Assembly (NCBI GenBank): GCA_036939755.1
Contig: JALLAZ010000246.1
Location: 1-18,685 of the forward strand
DNA length: 18,685 bases
Source of the DNA: Stephanodiscus triporus
Lineage: Eukaryota; Bacillariophyta; Thalassiosirophyceae; Thalassiosirales; Thalassiosiraceae
Direction: 5' to 3'
Shown: positions 1 to 6,943 of the stretch, one piece after another
Numbering within the stretch: the stretch's first letter is position 1
How the letters are laid out: the number at the start of each line of letters is the position of its first letter
Translations under genes and position numbers: made by a program
The notes under the pieces: model-generated
What the model was told of the DNA's origin: nothing
Database searches by the model: none
The model's input: the letters and a program-made list of their open reading frames with translations, nothing else

Positions 1-401
1 TTTTTTCCCCCCAATCCAGTGTCTTCCTGATCTGAGAAGCGCGCTTTTTTTCCCCGGTCAGCTGTTTTTTTGTTTTTTTTGTGAGCCTTGAGAGAGAGGC
101 AGTTGAACGTGTGTTCAAAACGCCAACTCCGAGTGATGGATAGTCTACTCCGAATGAATTACTTTTACTGTTCTTGACTCTCTCTCCCCATCAAGAGTCA
201 CGATAGATTCGCATCATAATATTATCCTGTCGAAAGCATAATACCGTCGTCTACCTTCGGTCTTCCTGTCGGGTCTTCGTTTGTCGCGTCTTCGCTTGTT
301 CCGTCGGCATGTTCATGTGTTCCATCGCAAACTCATCTCTTTGCAGGGTCAGGGTTGCCGTTGCTCCTGCCTATGATATATTCACCCATCGTTATTTATC
401 C
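1..401. other. Upstream flank, low-complexity, no clear gene
   Basis: T- and pyrimidine-rich sequence with runs of T at 1-6, 46-52 and 65-80. I see no coding region that can be tied to a family. A 7-bp inverted repeat (175-181 with 194-200, 12-nt loop) is present but weak. The frame of the downstream gene stays open leftward past two in-frame ATGs at 309 and 315, and a CTCTTTGCAG acceptor-like string ends at 346. Part of this stretch may therefore be 5' UTR or an upstream exon of that gene. Confidence 0.4.
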
Positions 402-854
402 ATGACCTGCACTCAATCTGTGAAAAAGCTGAACAACATTCTTGAGGAATATCGAACCAAGAAGTGAGTCTCACCATGCCTTCCGCGAATCGTTATTAAA
501 CGAAGTGCATTTGCTTACTCTTCGTTCCTCCTCACAACATCATCCAGCTTCTCGGAAGAATATCCGAAGCGATTCCGAAAAGATATCGTGAAGGCAGCAA
601 CGGTGAACAATCGGCAAAAGAAAGTCGTCCTCGTGAAGCCTCTGCCGCCGTCCCAACCGTTCGTGGCAGTCTCTGCCGAAGGCATAGAATATGTCCTGCA
701 AAATATTGGCATGGGCCATCGAATATCCAGAGCGGAGATTGAGGAAATCGTCAGCGAGGTCGGGGGCGACATCACTATTCCGTGCGATGGAGAACGCCTT
801 TGTGTTATGAGTGCGAATCAAATGTTCGATTTGATCTCGAAGAGTTGGGCGTAA
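402..854 (+). CDS. Small two-exon hypothetical protein, possibly a degenerate EF-hand-like helical protein
   Basis: Model: exon 1 402-463, intron 464-547 (84 nt, donor GTGAGT, acceptor ATCCAG), exon 2 548-854, giving 122 residues. The split codon AA|C joins the frames exactly. Without splicing, the first exon would stop at 465. The N-terminus is Lys/Glu-rich and helical (SVKKLNNILEEYRTKNF), followed by FSEEYPKRFRKDIVKAA. The C-terminal half alternates helices and short loops (EGIEYVLQNIGMGHRISRAE, then SANQMFDLISKSW). This spacing recalls EF-hand pairs, but the acidic calcium ligands are missing, so calcium binding is doubtful. I do not recognise a named family. In-frame ATGs at 309 and 315 are alternative starts. 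I chose 402 because the sequence before it is repetitive (TCTTCG-type) and does not look coding. No signal peptide or membrane segment is visible. Confidence 0.6.
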
Positions 855-1288
855 AGAAGCAATCGATGACTAACAGCAACCATATAGACTTAACATAAAT
901 AGACGCTTAGACATGTAAACGTTCCTCCACCGCACCTCCCCCCCGCCCTCCATTACTGACGTTTGAGAGCCACCGCAATTCCTGCCGCCAAGCATATGGG
1001 TCGAAGAACACAGCAAAGTCACAACGTTCCTCCTCCTGGCCTAAAGATAATGTCTAACGACATTTCAGATCTCAGCATTCAAGTTGAGTGCCAACCTGGT
1101 ACATGCTCAATTACTCGCAAACAATTTTGGTCTAGGAGGCAACAAGGATTCCAATGTCAACGGCATGGAAGGTCCTGGGCAATTTCTCCCTTCTCGATAG
1201 AGAGCTATGCTATGGCCGAGTTGCCTTTTTGTATGGCTACCCCTTCGCTTTCAGATTTCCGAACCAACCATCAGGAAGATCCTTATAT
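855..1288. other. Intergenic stretch, no supported gene
   Basis: Follows the stop of the first gene and probably holds its 3' UTR. A 110-codon open stretch on the plus strand (963-1295) begins at a non-ATG codon. It has no recognisable domain and a composition like non-coding DNA. The minus strand has several stops. It may contain the far end of the decayed gene lying at 1289-1678, but I cannot demonstrate that. Confidence 0.4.
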
Positions 1289-1678
1289 CTATTGAATTGA
1301 TTCACCTGCGCGGACATAAAGCCCATCGAGGTTGAAGATCATGCCAGTGTTTGGATCAATGAGGCCGTATTCGTCCAGTAGCCAATTCTGCCGTACGCCG
1401 TCTTTCACGTGAAACTCGGGCCATCGACGCCCCTCCCTCATCCGTCGTCTTCGTCGCCTTCTCGTAGATTCAAGCCGCGTGATATCCCACCACATGTATC
1501 AGACCGGTCCAATGATGGATGGCCTTGGCATGTGGCTTCTTCAGCTGGTCGGAGTAATACAAATAGTGTGAATCGATTGGCCGTCGCCAATCATATCGAT
1601 GCGACACTCCTCCTTCGTCTCCCAACAGTTGAACCCATTCTTCATTGCGCTCAGGTACTTAAGAATCCCCTCTCTGGA
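1289..1678 (-). pseudogene. Decayed protein-coding remnant spread over three reading frames
   Basis: Read on the minus strand, three consecutive segments look like one protein broken by indels. Segment A (1678 to about 1541) includes GILKYLSAMKNGFNCWETKE. Segment B (about 1590 to 1470) includes LYYSDQLKKPHAKAIHHWTG and ends at a TGA. Segment C (to 1289) includes WLLDEYGLIDPNTGMIFNLD and ends in TAG. The A-to-B shift fits a two-base gain in a CACAC run. Further upstream (about 1740-1800) a stretch ending YVTKLPQVYWDRQ is followed by a GTGAGT donor-like site, so an additional exon is possible. I do not recognise the family. The composition (Trp, Tyr, His, Cys in conserved-looking clusters) argues for a former folded enzyme-like domain rather than chance. 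Confidence 0.45.
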
Positions 1679-2116
1679 CCCTATCTATCGTATTACCGCT
1701 GCAAAGCACTGGAGAGAGAGAGTTCCGCTTTGTTTCACTCACTGGCGATCCCAGTATACTTGCGGCAATTTTGTCACGTAAGAAATACCGAAGCAATGTA
1801 GAGTACTAGTCAGGAAGCATGACTCGATGGATTGCGGACGTCGTGCGACGTTAGGTACTCGACCACGTCGAACAATGCGTCGGATGTCTATGCCGACAAT
1901 GATATGCTTCAGGTCCATGTGTTGGCGGCCATTCTCTCGTTTGGATCGGCTCACTTTGATTCGTACCATGGTTACCATACGCGCCACTCAGCCTGGCCGA
2001 AGCGGCAGCTGCCACTCGTTCCTTACGAGAGGTGATACCTACTTACCCTACATAAGTGAGAGGGCGGATGAACGCCTTCTCCCACGCTACATCTAGGGAT
2101 TTACCTAGCGATCTCA
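1679..2116. other. Gene-poor flank upstream of the subtilase
   Basis: No convincing gene. The minus strand may hold a degenerate upstream exon of the 1289-1678 remnant. The plus strand has a 67-codon open stretch (1832-2035) of unknown meaning. The right end, just before the protease ATG, should hold its promoter and includes the 11-mer TACCTACTTAC at 2036-2046. Confidence 0.35.
2036..2047 (+). promoter_or_regulatory. TACCTACTTAC motif upstream of the subtilase
   Basis: The 11-mer TACCTACTTAC lies about 70 bases before the protease ATG. The identical 11-mer occurs at 6907-6917 before the ankyrin-BTB start, and a related TACTTAC/GTAAGTA cluster lies before the KH gene. The regulatory role is inference from this repeated position. 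Confidence 0.3.
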
Positions 2117-3535
2117 ATGAATCTCGCCGATGCATTCGCCACCCTCCTCCTCATTGTGCTCGGCCTCGAGAAGGCCGTGGCGCAGGATGGCCAAGAAGGA
2201 GGCCAAGGATTGGTCCGAGGAGCAGAAGTACGCACGACGTACATCGTCACGTTCAAGGGCGGCAAACCAAAGGAAACGGCCAACGGTCTCGCGAAGCTCT
2301 CCGGCGGCAATGTTAAGCGTGTATACACACATGTCTTGAACGGCGCCGCCCTTACCATCCCAGCGCAGGCCGCCGTCGCCCTCGCCAAGAACCCCGCCGT
2401 AGAGAGAATCGAAGAAGATCAGGAGGCGACCGCCTTTGCCCTGGTCACAGCCGAGTCATGGGGTCAGAGTCGTATCGATCAGTGTCCCGGCGGTACCAAC
2501 CTTCCTGAAAACTTCAACCGCATGGGCGCGCCCAACGTCAGGGTATACATCCTCGACACAGGCATCTACGGGGATCATTCTGACTTCACTACTCCGATTA
2601 ATCGTATCGGCCCCTCAGGCTGTCATAAGTCCTACTATACCACAACTTATTTTCCCCCGACCGACGGCAATGGCCATGGAACTCACGTCGCATCGACCGT
2701 GTGCGGCAATAAGTATGGCGTCGTCACGTGTAAGGAACTCTGCGCGGTCAAAGTCCTCAGTGACTCAGGTAGTGGATATTGGTCAGACGTCATCGCCGGG
2801 ATAGATTTCGTGGCTGAAAACTGCGCTGCCGACAAGGCTACTGACCCAAGCCTTAAGTGCGTTGCCAACATGAGTCTGGGCGGTGGAAGGTATGATTCAG
2901 TGGATACCGCTGTGAACAACGCCGTCCAAAGTGGCGTCACCTTCGTTGTCGCGGCAGGAAATAGTAACGCGGACGCATGCAATTACTCCCCTGCAGCCGC
3001 GGCCAAAGCCATCACAGTCGGCGCCATCGACAGCAGCGACAATCTCCCAAGCTGGACCAATTACGGTTCGTGCGTCGACGTCTACGCGCCAGGCGTTTCC
3101 ATCACGGCAGCCTGGATTGGTAGCACCAGCGCTAACAATACCATCAGTGGGACATCCATGGCCTCTCCTCACGTCTGTGGTCTCGCGGCCGCTGTGCTCC
3201 AACTGAATGAGGCAGATCCCGAGACTTACCTCAAGGGCAGAGCCACCAAAAAGACTATCGACTGTCGCTCTCCGGGGATGGGAATATCTGTCATCCCCAA
3301 TGTCACTTTGAACTGCAGTTCCACAGTTTCGCCGGCCTGTACTCCTCCTCCTCCTCCTCCTCCTCCTCCTCCTCCTCCTCCAACGACACCCAATCCAACA
3401 CCAAGTCCAACAACTTCACGTCCGACAAGTCAGCCTAGTACACGTGCGCCAACGGCCAAGCCGACAACAAGACAGCCTACCACCAAAAAACCCACCCCGC
3501 CTCCCACGCGCAAACCGACAAAAGGAGTGAAATAG
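2117..3535 (+). CDS. Secreted subtilisin-like serine protease (S8, proteinase K type) with Pro/Thr-rich tail
   Basis: This single-exon gene of 472 codons encodes an endopeptidase predicted to be secreted. Residues 1-22 form a signal peptide. Residues about 41-104 are an I9-type inhibitor propeptide (TYIVTFKGGK start, VERIEEDQE end). The catalytic domain spans about 115-385. The triad is D147 in YILDTGIYG, H187 in DGNGHGTHVA and S347 in SGTSMASPH; N282 in AAGNSNAD is the oxyanion residue. Several Cys (C123, C169, C196, C205, C209, C236, C248, C288, C319, C354, C383) suggest disulfides. After C400 the protein enters 13 prolines coded by (CCT)n, then a Thr/Pro/Lys-rich mucin-like tail to a TAG stop. 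A Cys-rich module, still readable at 3550-3774, appears to have been cut off. The partner copy at 15521-16692 is frameshifted. The ATG is supported because both copies begin MNLA-AFA and share sequence from there on. Confidence 0.92.
   Translation: MNLADAFATLLLIVLGLEKAVAQDGQEGGQGLVRGAEVRTTYIVTFKGGKPKETANGLAKLSGGNVKRVYTHVLNGAALTIPAQAAVALAKNPAVERIEEDQEATAFALVTAESWGQSRIDQCPGGTNLPENFNRMGAPNVRVYILDTGIYGDHSDFTTPINRIGPSGCHKSYYTTTYFPPTDGNGHGTHVASTVCGNKYGVVTCKELCAVKVLSDSGSGYWSDVIAGIDFVAENCAADKATDPSLKCVANMSLGGGRYDSVDTAVNNAVQSGVTFVVAAGNSNADACNYSPAAAAKAITVGAIDSSDNLPSWTNYGSCVDVYAPGVSITAAWIGSTSANNTISGTSMASPHVCGLAAAVLQLNEADPETYLKGRATKKTIDCRSPGMGISVIPNVTLNCSSTVSPACTPPPPPPPPPPPPPTTPNPTPSPTTSRPTSQPSTRAPTAKPTTRQPTTKKPTPPPTRKPTKGVK
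3343..3381 (+). repeat. (CCT)n microsatellite encoding polyproline
   Basis: Thirteen uninterrupted CCT/TCC units within the protease gene encode a proline run joining the catalytic domain to the Thr-rich tail. The second protease copy lacks this run, so the expansion arose or was retained only here. Confidence 0.9.
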
Positions 3536-3549
3536 GCCTTATTTGTTAT

Positions 3550-3774
3550 TGCAGTTCCACAGTTTCGCCAACCTGTAATTCTGCTCCTCCTCCTGCTCCG
3601 AGCAGTTGCCGCTCTCCTGGCGAACAATGCAAGAATGCGAATTGTCAAGATTGGACCGATTAATCGGGGGGAACATCTTGTTGCTGCTGCGATGGTTTGA
3701 CTTGTGGTGGGAGCGGAACCTGTCGTCAACCGTTATCAAGAGCATCATGGGGATGCGGGGGGATGCATGTTTGA
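3550..3774 (+). pseudogene. Remnant of a Cys-rich C-terminal module of the subtilase
   Basis: Beyond the TAG stop, and in a different frame, the DNA reads CSSTVSPTC, then SSCRSPGEQCKNANC, an in-frame TAA at 3661, then SGGTSCCCCDGLTCGGSGTC, ending with TGA at 3772-3774. The opening CSSTVSPxC repeats the in-frame string at 3314-3340, so the segment was internally duplicated. The same module can be read after the stop of the second protease copy (16693 onward), which shows it was part of the ancestral protein or its 3' end. An acceptor-like TTTGTTATTGCAG precedes it, so a splice into it cannot be fully excluded. The TAA would still truncate the result. Confidence 0.55.
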
Positions 3775-4001
3775 TTGCATAATAAGTAGTACTTACACAA
3801 TAATAATAGGTTGAAGATTTTTTTGTGATAACATACATGGTTATAATATTTCTAGAGGTTGGAACGATTCGAACACTGTCTTGCCACTGATTTGGACCGA
3901 TATATCTAACCTCTGGCTCGTGTGCTCGCTCCAAAAATCAAAGTCGCGGCCTTTCACTTATGTGCAACTGTAACAAGCTACGATCGCGCCTCGATCCCGT
4001 G

Positions 4002-4185
4002 TCAGGACAATGACGACGGCAAGGGATCGTCGTGCACGCGTATCTGCTCCTTGACAGTGCCCCTGGCGGCCGCCATGGCGACGGCAGCGTTTGCCTCGCC
4101 GAGTGGGAAGGTGGCGGAGATCAGCGGCGTCAGGTCGAGGCCCGAGGCCAGCAGCTCCAACGCGGGAGGGAATGGGTCGCATCGC
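4002..4185 (-). pseudogene. 3'-terminal fragment of an MDR alcohol dehydrogenase gene
   Basis: The minus-strand frame matches the last ~60 codons of the intact dehydrogenase at 17067-18104. Shared strings include LLASGLDLTPLI, ATFPL-EANAAVAMAAARG and the identical terminal PSSLS-stop. Similarity ends abruptly at about 4185 (17250 in the intact gene), and the frame then runs into unrelated sequence. The cofactor-binding and zinc-binding regions are missing, so no enzyme can be made. The fragment is convergent with the subtilase, exactly as in the right-hand copy, so it marks the edge of a segmental duplication. Confidence 0.85.
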
Positions 4186-4291
4186 ATTGCGTGGTAAATT
4201 GCTGATTTGGTATCGAGATGAAGAGACATTAAGTAATGAGAAGCAATAATGTTCTATGTATTGCCTAAGAGGAAAATCTACCACGAACGGT

Positions 4292-6752
4292 CTAGTCATT
4301 CGCCAAACCTTTTTTCTTCTTCATCTCCTCCTCCTCCTCCTCCTTCTTCAGCAATCTTTTTTGTAGGTCCCTTATTTTTGATGCCTGACTTTCAATCGCC
4401 TGTCTCAATCCCTTCAAAGAGTCGGTGTTTTCATAATCGACAACAGAGGTCTGGTGAGGCGAGATAGACGGGCTACTTAGCCGTTTGTTTTTGGGAAGCA
4501 GGGGCGGGGATTGCGATGATAATGAGACCTCGTTGCTACCGCCACCCGCCTTCCATTCATGGTGACAGCCATTCGACGTTTCATTTGTTGTTATTGGCAA
4601 CTCTGATATTAGAAAGGGCTCATCATCAACCGCATGCCTACCCACCTTAACATGAGCAGGTGCAGCATCAGAAGCAGTACAATATGTAGATCGGCCATCG
4701 TCCATTTTCTCCTTCATATTTTTCAACACTGTGAACGCCTTCGTTTCCCAATAGGCATCTGGATGGAAGCCAGCGAACGTCGTGATCAACGTCTCGTTGT
4801 AGAATGCCAATAACGTGCACAAGGGCACGTCGTTGGGGACCGACCTAAACGGCGTTTCCAACTCTCTCGCAACCTCGTGCAATCCCGCGAGGCACGTCAC
4901 CGTCAAGAAGCTCAAAGTCGCGCCGAGCCACGCATGGTTGGCGTACTGATCCATGAGGAACGGTATCGCTACGACCATCGTGAGGACGAAGAACGCCGAC
5001 AATTGGGCGTGCGGGAACGGGAACGGGACGCAGGTTATCTTCAAGGCGTGATTGTAGTACGTCATCCCGTCGGACATGAACTGGAACAGACGACTGATTA
5101 TCGGGGGCGCGACGTCGCCCATGCTCCCGGCCATGTGCTCGCGTATCATGTAGTCGCTCAGCCAGCTCCATACGAGCTGCGTCCTCGCGTACGGCCCGCG
5201 CGCGCGCCGGAGGCACGATATCTCGTTGTCGCTGACGCCGCCGAGCACGAGCATCGGACGGGCGGCGTTGTACGTCGTTCGCGACTGTTGCGTCTGGTCC
5301 ATCCCGAGCATGTATCGAAGATTTCGCATCGCGCCCCCCGACGCGCCCCCCTCGGCTTTCCGTTTCACGTCCGGGGGCAGATCGCGAGGATCGGCCGCCG
5401 GCCATATCATGCCGGGGACGTAAACGCCCAACGGCGGCTCGGCGTCCTCCGCGTCGTGGCGCAACGTGGACAATGCCACGGCCACGAGGAGCGACGACAG
5501 GTGCGTCAATTCCTGGAGGAATAACGACGGCGTTCGTCCGCCCGGCATCGATGCGAATCCCCTCTCATCGTCGAAGGGCGATTGTTTTCGTTTGCTTGCA
5601 TCGTCGCCGTGAAAATGATCCGCGGACGCATCATCGGCCCCGTCATCGTCATCGGGGTAGAGCAATCCCCACCCTCCGTCCAAACGCGGCGGCCCGAGCA
5701 AGCGAGTTTCGTCGATCTTTTCCATCTCGTCGTCATTTCCGTGTTCGCTTCGGTACTTCTTGGTTTTTTTAGTCTCGTTTATCGATTTGCGATACCGGCG
5801 TCTTCGCAACGACGACGCTAACGTTATCGTTTCATTGTTCGCGGAGGAAGATGCGAATTTAATGTCGCTGTCGTTATCGGTGTTATTCCGGACTTCCGGT
5901 GCAAGGTCGCTATTGAAACCGTCGGCATCCCTATTATCATAATTGGGACGACGAACTTGCGAATGTTGTGGATGGCGCATTTCTTCGTCATACTCCGAGC
6001 CGCCATCCCCGGGAGACCTGCCCACGATATCGATCTGCCTCTTGCCAACATGCGAAGGAGCGGCGGCATCTGGATCGTCGCCAACGGACGACACGAGCGG
6101 CCAATCGATCCTCTCCCTGTCCCTCGACATGCCCATCGCGTTGAGGCCCTGGTAATCGTGGAAGCTCGGCGGCCTCATGTCATCGTAGTGGTCGGACTGC
6201 ATGTGGAACACGGCCGATAACGTCGTGGCGTCCATCCACTTGCTCAGCAGCTGGTGCACGTTCGTGCACGCCTCCCAGTATCTCTGGTAACCGTAGTTCG
6301 CCCTGAAGATGACGAGGAAGCTCACGCTCGACACGAGTACGCCGATGGCGTAGGGATTGCCGACGTGGCCGACGTCCTCCGCGGAGTCCGCGTCGTCCGC
6401 CTCGAAGCGGTGCACGAAGTCGAGGGAGAGGTAGATGGCCACGCTGATCAGGCCGGGGAAGAAGGCTTCGAGAGGAGGGAAAAGAAGGGAGGGAGGGAGG
6501 GACACGAGATCGTGAGACGTAAAACGACGCATCCTTAGATCCGACCCCGGAGAGAGAGAGAGCGCGCGCGAGAGAGAGAGAAACCAAACCAAAAAAATCG
6601 ATGGATGGAAAGGGAAAAAAGCGACGAAGCGAGGTTGCCCCCTTAAATCTTCGCGGACGATGATAATGGCACGACGTACATTTGGCGAGGGCGGAGCCGT
6701 GCCACCGGAAGAGGAGGTTGGCGCCGTAGGGACCGCGGAAGTATTCGATCAT
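4292..6752 (-). CDS. Bestrophin-family anion channel with long acidic loop
   Basis: Model on the minus strand: exon 1 6752-6680, intron 6679-6466 (214 nt, donor GTACGT, pyrimidine-rich acceptor CTCTCGAAG), exon 2 6465-4292, giving 748 residues. The codon T|CC joins the frames. Exon 1 supplies the bestrophin-like N-terminus MIEYFRGPYGANLLFRWHGS. Membrane segments lie near residues 28-40 and 64-78. They are followed by FRANYGYQRYWEA (78-90), a bestrophin signature. A hydrophilic, Asp/Arg-rich insertion of about 215 residues (roughly 122-337) separates this from the second half. That half has helices near 340-364, a neck-like segment VPFPFPHAQL, membrane segments near 513-553, and ELETPFRSVPNDVPL (559-573), the cytosolic calcium-clasp/C-terminal signature. 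The tail ends in a Glu/Lys coiled coil. Bestrophins carry chloride or bicarbonate. No plastid-targeting signal is visible, so a non-plastid membrane is more likely. An unspliced start at 6592 is possible but would lack the family N-terminus. Confidence 0.88.
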
Positions 6753-6943
6753 GATGTAATAATCCACGGCGTCGCGAGTAGTGTGTGTATGGGGGGGCGG
6801 GTATCGTAGCAATAAAATGTTGGGTGCATGTTGAGTTGTCACTCTTCTTAGTCGCGTTTTTGGCGCCACGATCCCGCCAAAACGAATCTGCTACTCTACT
6901 ACTATGTACCTACTTACGATATGTACCTATTAAACTGACAATC
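6753..6943. promoter_or_regulatory. Divergent promoter region between bestrophin and ankyrin-BTB genes
   Basis: Only 191 bases separate the two divergent start codons, so both 5' UTRs and core promoters must lie here. The frame of the ankyrin gene happens to stay open through it from a GTG at 6785, but the first ATG is at 6944. TACCTACTTAC at 6907-6917 duplicates a motif found before the left subtilase, and ATGTACCTATTAA follows at 6921. Confidence 0.5.

Noticed and set aside
175..200. Seven-base inverted repeat with a 12-base loop
   Set aside because: Too short and without a T-run or gene context to be called a terminator or structured RNA.
3850..3880. GATTCGAAC string resembling a tRNA T-arm
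   Set aside because: No acceptor stem, D-arm or anticodon arm can be placed around it; it is part of the duplicated protease 3' flank.
4877..5524. Plus-strand frame of 215 codons inside the bestrophin gene
   Set aside because: Arg/His-rich shadow of the bestrophin frame with no domain.
6180..6869. Minus-strand frame of 229 codons overlapping the bestrophin start
   Set aside because: Only its middle part is used, as bestrophin exon 1; the rest is intron and an out-of-frame reading of exon 2.
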